Below, in pieces: positions 7,860 to 14,763 of a stretch of 64,000 nucleotides of DNA. Every line of letters starts with the position of its first letter. The stretch's first letter is position 1. Where the stretch lies: positions 1-64,000 of the forward strand of contig NC_023003.1 in assembly GCF_000513475.1 (NCBI RefSeq), given 5' to 3'. Source of the DNA: Candidatus Babela massiliensis (GTDB taxonomy: Bacteria; Babelota; Babeliae; Babelales; Babelaceae). The position numbers and the translations under genes were made by a program. The notes under the pieces were generated by a model. That model was not told where the DNA came from. It searched no databases and worked only from the letters and a program-made list of their open reading frames with translations.

Positions 7860-9593
7860 ATGATAAAAAAACATTTGAGTATATCACTTAAAATATCCAG
7901 TGGATTTTTAAGTTTAATACTTTTATTTTCTAATACTATAGTAGCTGAAACTGATGCTGTAGAATCTGTTGAAGTAATTGTAAGGCAAGATAATAATTTA
8001 TTTTCAAAAGCTTTAGAACAATTAAGTAATATTGATTTTACTTTTGAAAAGTTAGGTCAAGCGCTTAATAGCGGAAAAGTAAAGCCAAAAGATAAAGCTG
8101 CTGCAAAAAATTATATTAAAAGTACTAGGCTTTTAATAGATCGCGTACTTAGAGGTAGTGTGTTTGAATTATCTCCAGCAAATTATACTAAAGTGACTTA
8201 TTTTAATAAGGTTCTTATTGATAATTTAAGTAAAGCTGTAAATTCTAATTTTTCTAAGGTAATGTTTATCAATGAAGGTCTATTAGTTGATCAACTTAAC
8301 AGCATATATCTAGTATTAGAAGAGTCCCTTCAAGGTGAAGGACAGGAATTATTATTAAAAAATGAAAATGATCTTAATATTTTATGTGGCCAATTTAAGT
8401 TTATTGGATTAAATCGCTTTAATATTTTTATGCGTGATTTAGAAAAATTTGCAAAGAAAAATGTTATTACTAAAAATGTTAGGTCTAAAACTAAAAGAGC
8501 ATTGCCTTATTTAGGAGCAGTATCTTATTTATTACTTATAAATAAGAAAGATCAATTTGATAGTATACCTTATGTAGGTAGTTTTTTTGGCAAAACTAAA
8601 GAGAAATTTCACCAGTATTTACAAGAACACGATAAAGAAAAGCATAATGCTAAAGATCATAAGTTTAATTTAATAGATAATTTGCTTCATTTAAAAGCAG
8701 AGCCTATTTTCACTATTAGTATTGCAGGACTTATGTTACCTGTATTAAAGCAAGATGCTAAAGATCTTTCAAAATGGTCTAATGAAAGATTTGAAGATAC
8801 TATGGCTTTACTAAAAGGTGAATCTGTAAAAGATAGAGCTTCGGTAAAAAAATCTAAATTAGATTTTGATAAAGTGGCAGGATATAGCTCTATTAAATCA
8901 AAACTTAATAATGTTGTTAATTACTTTAGAAATAGAGATTTATTTGATTTAACAGGAACAGCAGTTCCAGCTTCTTATTTATTGTCTGGTCAATTAGATA
9001 CTTCTGCTGAACTTGCTCAAGCTCTTGCAGGAGAATTAACAAAGGTAGTTAGTGCTAAAGATAAGAACAAATTTTGTGGTGTTTTCAATATTCATGTATC
9101 TGAATTAGTCAATAAATCTGTTAAAGATGATATTATTTCTAAAATAGAAGATGAAGATTGTGAATATTGCATTATAATTTTAAACGAATTAGATTGGCTT
9201 TATGAACATGCTATTAATAAATCTAAGATATGGAGCAAAGTTAATGAGCTTTTCAGAACCGTTAAATCTAAGAAAAGTAAAATGTCTATATTTACTACAA
9301 TGAAAGATGTAACTTTATTAGATAGTATAAGTGATAGTCTATTTGAAGTTATATTAAATGTTAATAAACCTAATCTATCTGATATTAAGGATATTTTAAA
9401 GAAAGAATTAAAAAATAGAGCAATCAATGCTTCTAATTTTGATTTAGATGTTTTAGCTCAAAAAGCTAAGAATTTATCTATATCTAATTTGAGATATATT
9501 TTAAATCAGGCATTTTCAAATGCTTATCTCAATAATCAAATTTTAACTCAACAAATATTAGAAAAAGCTTTAGAAGATTATCTAGTTGCTTGA
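7860..9593 (+). CDS. Exported AAA-family pseudoenzyme next to the FtsH-like gene
   Basis: The protein (577 aa) begins with a signal peptide (LKISSGFLSLILLFSNTIVA) and ends with a AAA-like module of FtsH type without any protease domain. The entry LDFDKVAGYSSIKSKLNNVV matches the FtsH sequence before Walker A. Walker A is degraded to SGQLDTSA at 376-383, lacking the Gly-Lys-Thr, and Walker B is IIILNELDW, with Asp replaced by Asn442 and Glu443 kept. ATP hydrolysis is therefore unlikely. A small lid domain (ILKKELKNRAIN...LAQKAKNLSISNLRYIL) is preserved, so the fold is probably intact. Spacing and shared export suggest it partners the upstream FtsH-like ATPase, perhaps as a regulatory subunit of a mixed ring. 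A start preceded by AGAGGA is well placed. Confidence 0.8.
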   Translation: MIKKHLSISLKISSGFLSLILLFSNTIVAETDAVESVEVIVRQDNNLFSKALEQLSNIDFTFEKLGQALNSGKVKPKDKAAAKNYIKSTRLLIDRVLRGSVFELSPANYTKVTYFNKVLIDNLSKAVNSNFSKVMFINEGLLVDQLNSIYLVLEESLQGEGQELLLKNENDLNILCGQFKFIGLNRFNIFMRDLEKFAKKNVITKNVRSKTKRALPYLGAVSYLLLINKKDQFDSIPYVGSFFGKTKEKFHQYLQEHDKEKHNAKDHKFNLIDNLLHLKAEPIFTISIAGLMLPVLKQDAKDLSKWSNERFEDTMALLKGESVKDRASVKKSKLDFDKVAGYSSIKSKLNNVVNYFRNRDLFDLTGTAVPASYLLSGQLDTSAELAQALAGELTKVVSAKDKNKFCGVFNIHVSELVNKSVKDDIISKIEDEDCEYCIIILNELDWLYEHAINKSKIWSKVNELFRTVKSKKSKMSIFTTMKDVTLLDSISDSLFEVILNVNKPNLSDIKDILKKELKNRAINASNFDLDVLAQKAKNLSISNLRYILNQAFSNAYLNNQILTQQILEKALEDYLVA

Positions 9594-9606
9594 TTTTATA
9601 AACATT

Positions 9607-9634
9607 AAAGAGAGTGAGAATCACTCTCTTTAAT
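9607..9634 (+). terminator. Hairpin terminator after the AAA pair
   Basis: Perfect 11-bp stem AAAGAGAGTGA / TCACTCTCTTT with a GAA loop, followed by TAATTAGTTTTT. It lies 14 bases after the stop of the AAA pseudoenzyme gene. Confidence 0.75.
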
Positions 9635-9747
9635 TAGTTTTTATCGATATACAATTATAAATTGTAAAACTGTTGTAGAGTGTTGGACAGTTATTTTATA
9701 AATTTATATTAATGTTGAAATTGCTATTAATTAAAAAGGGAATAATA

Positions 9748-10320
9748 ATGATGAAAAAATCAATTTTATTAGCAATATGTGTAATTCAAACATTAAATTC
9801 AAATATTATTATACGTCCTGCATTAGAGCCTGACTTGTTAGAAATTATTAATCTAGATCGTAAAGTATCATGGGAATATTTTAAACCAATTTTTTTGCAA
9901 TACACTGGATTACCTTTAGCAGAAAATCCCGAAGAGTTACTTGAAAAAGATTTAGAATTTGATAAAGAAATGTTTATTCAAAGTATTCATAATCAAAATA
10001 ATAGGTATCTTAATATTGCAATTAATAGCGATAAAATTGTAGGATTTATAGCTTTTAGAGTAGAAAAATCTACAATATATATTGAACTTATACTTGTAGA
10101 TAAAGATTATAGATATAAAAAAATTGGGCAACGTTTAATAGATACAATGATTAGCAATTTCAAAAATATTGACTCTATCGGTCTTATTGTCTTAGATAAA
10201 AATATTTCTGCCATAAAATTTTATCAAACTTATGGTTTTAAACAGCAAGAAATGCCAAAAGATATAAATCTTCCAAAAGATTATCCTCATATTTATTTAT
10301 TTTATAGATTTGATGTTTAG
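9748..10320 (+). CDS. GNAT-family acetyltransferase with a signal peptide
   Basis: The C-terminal 150 residues form a GNAT acyl-CoA N-acyltransferase domain: an opening strand IIIRPALEPDLLEI, a strand IYIELILVDKDYR followed by the acyl-CoA loop YKKIGQRLID, and the C-terminal motif LDKNISAIKFYQTYGF. The start at 9748 (MMKKSILLAICVIQTLNS) is preceded by AAGGG at 7 bases; it gives 190 residues with a clear hydrophobic N-terminus, absent from ordinary cytoplasmic GNAT enzymes. If it is truly exported, the enzyme must meet acetyl-CoA in the host, or the hydrophobic segment is only an anchor. Substrate unknown. It sits between terminators and appears monocistronic. Confidence 0.85.
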   Translation: MMKKSILLAICVIQTLNSNIIIRPALEPDLLEIINLDRKVSWEYFKPIFLQYTGLPLAENPEELLEKDLEFDKEMFIQSIHNQNNRYLNIAINSDKIVGFIAFRVEKSTIYIELILVDKDYRYKKIGQRLIDTMISNFKNIDSIGLIVLDKNISAIKFYQTYGFKQQEMPKDINLPKDYPHIYLFYRFDV

Positions 10321-10439
10321 AACTCTTTTTTAATACAACTCTTATAAATTTATTTATCTTATATCAAATTTCAGTGGTATATTTTTTTAAATCATATATA
10401 ATTACCTTGATTTAAACTTATTAAATTTAAAGGATTTAA

Positions 10440-11462
10440 ATGATTAAAATAAAGACCTATAATTTTTTATTGTCAATATTACTATTTGGTAGTCATTTGA
10501 GTGCAATGAGAAAATCAAAAGTTGTATTAGACAAATCAAGTCAAGAACATTATGAAGTGGTTTTGCCATTAATTTTATCTCAGGTTTTAGACGAATGTAA
10601 CGACATATTTACTTTGGATGAAGATTTTGATAATCAAATAAAAAAGATACAACAAAGTTCTGATGTTATACTGGATGATAATATATCAAAAGCTGTAAAA
10701 GACCTTAAGAAAAAGAGATTTAAATTATTAATTGATCAAATTAAGAATGAGTATCAAGATTATTCTAAAGAACAGTTAAATTCTAAGTTGCTTGGCTTAT
10801 TAAAGCAAGAATCTTATAATGAAGAAATTTTGCGTGAATGTGCTAGGTTAATCATTGCGGGAGCTGATTCGGATATACAAGATAAACATGAAAATACTAC
10901 TTTGATTTATGCTGTTTGTAAAAATTATGAAAGTATTGTTAAAATATTGATCAAAATGAGAGTGAATCTTAATATTATAGGAAATTTTGGTAGGTCTGCT
11001 TTAATATTTGCAATTGAAAAAAAGCATACTAAATTAGCTAGACTTCTTATAAAATATAAATGTGATATTAAAGATGCTTTACTGTGTGCAACTCAACATG
11101 CTAATATTCCCATAGTTAAAGATCTTATTGTTTGTAAAGCTGATCTTAATGAACAAAATAGGATAGGACAAACAGCTTTGATGATTGCTGCTGAACATTC
11201 AACATATGATCATTGCCTAATAGCAGAAGCTTTAATAAGAGCTGGAGCTGATTTGAATATTAAAGACGAAGATGGTGAAACTGCTTTTACAACAGCTTCT
11301 AAAAATATGTCTCCAGAAATTGCTTCTTTACTTATTAAAGCTGGAGCAAAAGATTCTGGTTATCTCAAGATGATTGGTTTTGTATCTTTAGCTATGCTTA
11401 AAAGTATGTGGGATAGCGAAGAAAATAGTTTAACTTATCGTCGTAAGTATCCTAAATTTTGA
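10440..11462 (+). CDS. Exported ankyrin-repeat protein
   Basis: The 340-residue protein has a signal peptide (TYNFLLSILLFGSHLSA), an N-terminal helical region of about 110 residues, and five to six ankyrin repeats from about residue 135 to 315, such as GQTALMIAAEHSTYDHCLIAEAL and ALIRAGADLNIKDEDGETAF. The segment before the repeats (YSKEQLNSKLLGLLKQ then CARLIIAGADSDIQDK) matches the linker in the F-box-like ankyrin proteins at 21058 and 49419, which makes it a paralogue. Its own N-terminal region no longer shows a clear F-box. Ankyrin proteins of this kind are commonly host-directed effectors in intracellular bacteria; here that role is inferred. AAAGGA sits 6 bases before the ATG. Confidence 0.88.
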   Translation: MIKIKTYNFLLSILLFGSHLSAMRKSKVVLDKSSQEHYEVVLPLILSQVLDECNDIFTLDEDFDNQIKKIQQSSDVILDDNISKAVKDLKKKRFKLLIDQIKNEYQDYSKEQLNSKLLGLLKQESYNEEILRECARLIIAGADSDIQDKHENTTLIYAVCKNYESIVKILIKMRVNLNIIGNFGRSALIFAIEKKHTKLARLLIKYKCDIKDALLCATQHANIPIVKDLIVCKADLNEQNRIGQTALMIAAEHSTYDHCLIAEALIRAGADLNIKDEDGETAFTTASKNMSPEIASLLIKAGAKDSGYLKMIGFVSLAMLKSMWDSEENSLTYRRKYPKF

Positions 11463-11492
11463 AAAATAATCTACTAAGCTTTTAATTTGAAA

Positions 11493-11526
11493 AATTAAGA
11501 GAGTGTTTTTCTTCACTCTCTTAATT
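11493..11526 (+). terminator. Hairpin terminator after the ankyrin gene
   Basis: Stem AATTAAGAGAGTG / CACTCTCTTAATT around a TTTTTCTT loop, 30 bases after the ankyrin stop codon. The core resembles the hairpin at 9607-9634. Confidence 0.7.
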
Positions 11527-11678
11527 AATTTTAGTCAGTAGATTATTAATTTAACTGTACTAATTTGAGTAGTTAGATAGAATGTAATTAAAATAAGTAT
11601 ATCTAATAGTCTAATAAAAAAATTAATGTTTATTTAGGCTAAATGTATTATATTTATATCAAAAGAAATTATTATAAA

Positions 11679-11908
11679 TTATATATGCATATCTTGAAAG
11701 AAAGCATTAGTATTAGGATCTACACTGCCATCTTTACTGAGTATTTTTTTGTATACTCTTTTCCGGTCCATGAATTCAATAATCCCTTTTGTTTAATCTT
11801 ATAAAATAAATCAAGTGAAAATATTTTTGACCATAGATATGAATAATATTTAGCTCCATAATCTGTTAGATGCCAAAAATATGCAAAATCACGATTATTA
11901 TCATTTCT
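11679..11908 (-). pseudogene. C-terminal stub of an M3-family oligopeptidase
   Basis: The minus strand encodes about 76 codons with no start, bounded by a stop at 11909-11911. The translation includes FAYFWHLTDYGAKYYSYLWS, then a stretch with LFYKIKQKGLLNSWTGKEY and ILSKDGSVDP. This matches, in order and spacing, the C-terminus of thimet oligopeptidase/Dcp-type M3 metallopeptidases (pattern GHL-x-GY-x-A-x-YY-x-YLWS...FKQEG-x-LN...YR-x-x-IL-x-x-GGS-x-D). The HExxH catalytic part and at least 80% of the gene are absent; only 65 bases remain before the next gene. It is a deletion relic and cannot make an active enzyme. Another copy elsewhere in the genome would not be visible here. Confidence 0.8.
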
Positions 11909-11975
11909 TTAATACAACTAAAAACTCAAAAATTATTTGCTTATTTTTAGTTAATAAGAAATATTTTAATTCTTA

Positions 11976-12383
11976 TTAATAATAGTAATCATTATAATAA
12001 GGATTCCACCATGGTATATCATAAGCTCCTAAATACCATACAGGATATCCTAAACCTAAGTAACCATATCCTCCATAACCAAAGCCACGACCATAACCAC
12101 CATATCGGCCAAAGCCTCTACCGTAATATCCTCGACCTCCCCAGTTACCTCTTCTATAGGCTCCAAAACGACCTCCGCCGATACGAGAACGACCACCAGC
12201 AAATCCTCTTCCAAAACTAGAACCTCCAAAACGTCCTCTGCCCATACGGCCTCCGCCTAATCCGCCGATACGTCCTCCTCCAACATGACCTCCTCCTATA
12301 TGTGCCGCACCGCCACGAGAAATAAGTTCCAGATTAATAAAGATAATGGCTATTAACATTATTATAATATTTTTAAGTTTCAT
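11976..12383 (-). CDS. Exported glycine-rich protein with aromatic tail (135 aa)
   Basis: The start at 12383 is fixed by a strong GGAGGG binding site 5 bases upstream and gives a signal peptide (IIIMLIAIIFINLELISRGG); earlier starts run through an unrelated hydrophobic reading. The mature protein is a low-complexity Gly/Arg/Tyr array (GGGRIGGLGGGRMGRGRFGG...) that turns into YGYLGLGYPVWYLGAYDIPWW and ends in a run of Tyr, Asn and Asp closing with YYY. It is a paralogue of the protein at 37044-37385. Such sequences can be surface, adhesive or phase-separating polymers; no enzyme fold is present. It is the second gene of a minus-strand pair with 12518-12838. Confidence 0.82.
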   Translation of the reverse strand: MKLKNIIIMLIAIIFINLELISRGGAAHIGGGHVGGGRIGGLGGGRMGRGRFGGSSFGRGFAGGRSRIGGGRFGAYRRGNWGGRGYYGRGFGRYGGYGRGFGYGGYGYLGLGYPVWYLGAYDIPWWNPYYNDYYY

Positions 12384-12517
12384 TATTCCCTCCATTAATA
12401 AACTTTGTACTAAAAGTTTATAGATACACTTATAAAAATAAATTATAGGACTTATTTTATAATTAAGTATTAGTGATATACTTTTAAAATTAAGAAAAGG
12501 AACATTAGAATATAATA

Positions 12518-12838
12518 TTAATACCACCAATAATAGTATGGTAAATATCCATAATACCACCATGGATAGTAATAACCTTCTATATACCAAGGATAATTAT
12601 AAGTTCTTGAATATCTAGGGGTATAATAACTATACCATCCTCTCCAGCCCCATCCTCCATTTTTTCTTACTCCCGGCATAACTCCTTTATAACTATTTTT
12701 CTTAATATAATAAGGAATTTCAGGCAAGTTTCCATCTGAATAAGCTCTACTAGTATAATGACAAACAAGATTGAAACTAAAAAAACTGGTAGAGATTAGA
12801 ATTAAAATTACTGTTATAATATGTTTTATTTTAAACAT
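12518..12838 (-). CDS. Exported Tyr/Trp-rich small protein (106 aa)
   Basis: After a signal peptide (IITVILILISTSFFSFNLVC) the protein has a short basic section and then an aromatic-dense C-terminus (GWGWRGWYSYYTPRYSRTY, then repeated WYY/YYY units ending in WWY). Its final Tyr-rich tail parallels the glycine-rich neighbour, suggesting related functions or assembly. The binding site is TGGAGT upstream. No known family recognised. It lies upstream of the glycine-rich gene on the same strand, with 134 bases between them. Confidence 0.75.
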   Translation of the reverse strand: MFKIKHIITVILILISTSFFSFNLVCHYTSRAYSDGNLPEIPYYIKKNSYKGVMPGVRKNGGWGWRGWYSYYTPRYSRTYNYPWYIEGYYYPWWYYGYLPYYYWWY

Positions 12839-12877
12839 TAAAAATACTCCATTTAATTCAATCTCTTATCTTCAATA

Positions 12878-13045
12878 TTAGTTAGCACAATATTTTTGAT
12901 ATAATTCACAAGCATCATTATAGCCTTCTTGGCAAACTGCTTTTGCTTGTGAACAATTTACTCCTACTTTAGGACCAAAAAAGCCACAAGTAATTATATT
13001 AAAACTTGAAATCAAAACTAAAAATATATATAAACTTTTAAACAT
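12878..13045 (-). CDS. Small exported four-cysteine protein (55 aa)
   Basis: This short gene has a strong GGAGG binding site 7 bases before its ATG. It encodes a signal peptide (MFKSLYIFLVLISSFNIIT) and a mature part of about 35 residues with the pattern C-x6-C-x7-C-x6-C (VNCSQAKAVCQEGYNDAC followed by a fourth Cys six residues later). The same spacing recurs in the neighbours at 13136 and 13344 and at 40297. The 7-residue spacing of cysteines on each side of a Gly-containing turn fits a two-helix hairpin closed by two disulfides. Function unknown; this is a family defined here by sequence pattern. An additional Cys precedes the motif (ITCGFF). Confidence 0.8.
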   Translation of the reverse strand: MFKSLYIFLVLISSFNIITCGFFGPKVGVNCSQAKAVCQEGYNDACELYQKYCAN

Positions 13046-13135
13046 TTTAATACCTCCATAAAAAATTTTTATATTATATATTAATAATAAACTATATTAA
13101 CAATAAACTACAATAAATATTAAAAACAAAAACAT

Positions 13136-13351
13136 CTACTTATAATGACAGAATTTACTTGAGGTATGACACCACTGAAAATGACCCTCCATGCATAAAC
13201 GTCTTGCTTTTTCACAATTTATAGCTAAAGGTCTTATATAGTAATTTCTAGGAGTATTTCTGTAATAACTGGCATATAATAAAGAGATATTGATGCAGAA
13301 TAAAATAAATATAATTCTAATAATATATAGTATATTATAATTATTACTCAC
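13136..13351 (-). CDS. Small exported four-cysteine protein (71 aa, GTG start)
   Basis: It belongs to the C-x6-C-x7-C-x6-C family: INCEKARRLCMEGHFQWC plus a fourth Cys six residues later, near the C-terminus. The GTG at 13351 (VSNNYNILYIIRIIF) places the hydrophobic signal segment at the N-terminus and overlaps the stop of the upstream gene by 8 bases, suggesting translational coupling. An ATG at 13405 would add 18 residues and overlap more. The two genes therefore form an operon of two paralogues. The Arg/Tyr-rich spacer (YYRNTPRNYYIRPLA) before the motif is specific to this member. Confidence 0.7.
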   Translation of the reverse strand: MSNNYNILYIIRIIFILFCINISLLYASYYRNTPRNYYIRPLAINCEKARRLCMEGHFQWCHTSSKFCHYK

Positions 13352-13547
13352 AGTTAGGATCTTCTTGTTGATATTTTTTATGTTTTTCACATGCGTCATT
13401 ATCACCTTGATCGCATTGAGCCTTTAATTTCTTACAGACACCTTTTACATAGTCTTTATAATTAGGTTGCCAAAATCCTATAATCAGATTAGAAGTAGAA
13501 CATATAACTATACCTAAAGCCAATATTACTAATTTAGATTTATTCAT
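13344..13547 (-). CDS. Small exported four-cysteine protein (67 aa)
   Basis: Signal peptide (KLVILALGIVICSTSNLIIG) followed by VKGVCKKLKAQCDQGDNDAC. The first three cysteines follow the family spacing C-x6-C-x7-C, but the last interval is 12 residues (EKHKKYQQEDPN) instead of 6, so this is a divergent member. A binding site AAAGG precedes the ATG. It is upstream of and overlaps the gene at 13136. The DNDAC segment is shared almost exactly with the YNDAC of the protein at 12878, supporting duplication. Confidence 0.75.
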   Translation of the reverse strand: MNKSKLVILALGIVICSTSNLIIGFWQPNYKDYVKGVCKKLKAQCDQGDNDACEKHKKYQQEDPNCE

Positions 13548-13659
13548 TTTTATGACCTTTTAATATTATTAATAAACTATTGTTTTTATTACAATTATAA
13601 ATGTTTTTAAATAGATAAATCAATAATAAGTCTTAAAGATATATTTTATAATAATTAAA

Positions 13660-14613
13660 TTAATCTTCTAAAAAAGCATCGATTTTTTTTTCGGGAGCTT
13701 GTTTTATACGATTGATATTATGTGCATAAATAAGAGTAGTATTTACATCGCTATGCCGTGCCATTGCTCGAACTTCTTGAGTAGTTGCTCCAGCAAGTAA
13801 ACTAAGAGTTATTGCGGTATGTCGTAAACTGTGTGCTGTAAGACGAGGGTCATCTAGATTAATATCTTTTAATCTATTTTTCACTATACGTGATATAGAT
13901 CTTGTAGTTAATCTTTTACCCCAATTTTTTGTACAATGTGAAGCAAATATAGGATCTCTATTTTTGACATTTTTTCGAGCAATCAAATATTGATTTATAG
14001 GTTCAATGACACTTTGAGTTAATAAAACTATTTCATCTTTATCATCTCGCCCTTTACCATGAATAAAGAGAACTGTTTCGCCACTTTGTCTACTAATATC
14101 TTCACGATTAGCTCGAAGGATTTCAATGCCGCGAAGACCGGTACGTATCATAAGATTTAACATAGCAAAATCTCTTTTGCCTGTTAATGTACTTCTATCA
14201 ATTGAATTTAATAAGATTTTGGTTTGTTCAACTGTTAGACAATCTTTTCTAAAACCCTTACGTCTTTTAGGACCTTTTATTCCTGTTGCTATATTTGGAT
14301 AAATTTTTACAGATTCAAGCCATTGGAAAAACTTTCTAACGACTGTTAAGTATCCACTTATAGTCAAAGAGGATAAACTTTTATCATTTTGAAGAAATTC
14401 TTTATAATGTAAAAGATCTTGTCTATCAAGGTTATTTTGATTTTGATTTTTAAACCATACCAAAAACTCTTTAAGTTGTCTTTTGTAAGTAGATTTTGAA
14501 GATTGTTTTATATCAAGAGATTCTAAAAATAAATTTGTATAGTCATCTATAAAATCTTGACTTATAGATTGAGATATTTTTTCTAAACTATTTTTATGTG
14601 TTACTTCAAACAT
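13660..14613 (-). CDS. Tyrosine recombinase (XerC/XerD or phage-integrase type)
   Basis: The 317-residue protein has the SAM-like N-terminal core-binding domain (FIDDYTNLFLESLDIKQSS...YLTVVRKFFQWLESV) and a C-terminal catalytic domain. The catalytic set is complete: Arg in RTGLRGIEI, Lys in HGKGRDDK, HSLRHT, the second His in ARHSD and the nucleophile Tyr in TTLIYAHN. It cuts and rejoins DNA through a 3'-phosphotyrosine. Length and motif spacing fit XerC/XerD, but the GIKGPKRRKGFRKDCL linker and the genomic position do not decide between dimer resolution and mobile-element integration. I see no attachment site or dif-like sequence nearby. No strong Shine-Dalgarno precedes the ATG. Confidence 0.9.
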   Translation of the reverse strand: MFEVTHKNSLEKISQSISQDFIDDYTNLFLESLDIKQSSKSTYKRQLKEFLVWFKNQNQNNLDRQDLLHYKEFLQNDKSLSSLTISGYLTVVRKFFQWLESVKIYPNIATGIKGPKRRKGFRKDCLTVEQTKILLNSIDRSTLTGKRDFAMLNLMIRTGLRGIEILRANREDISRQSGETVLFIHGKGRDDKDEIVLLTQSVIEPINQYLIARKNVKNRDPIFASHCTKNWGKRLTTRSISRIVKNRLKDINLDDPRLTAHSLRHTAITLSLLAGATTQEVRAMARHSDVNTTLIYAHNINRIKQAPEKKIDAFLED

Positions 14614-14730
14614 TGCTATGAACTTTCTAACTAAATATATTAATGAAAATATAACTTAAGATATATTTAGTATTATAAAAAGTAACAAATAAATATAGTG
14701 TTTAAAATATTATCAAGTTTTTTAAAAATA

Positions 14731-14757
14731 AAAAGAGCTTGTATACAAGCTCTTTTT
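14731..14757. terminator. Rho-independent terminator, bidirectional
   Basis: Near-perfect palindrome AAAGAGCTTGTA / TACAAGCTCTTT with an A-run before and a T-run after. It lies just beyond the stop of the minus-strand AAA gene. Confidence 0.85.
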
Positions 14758-14763
14758 TATAAT

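Noticed and set aside
13660-14613. Integrative element bounded by the tyrosine recombinase
   Set aside because: No tRNA, direct-repeat attachment sites or cargo typical of an integrated element found next to it.
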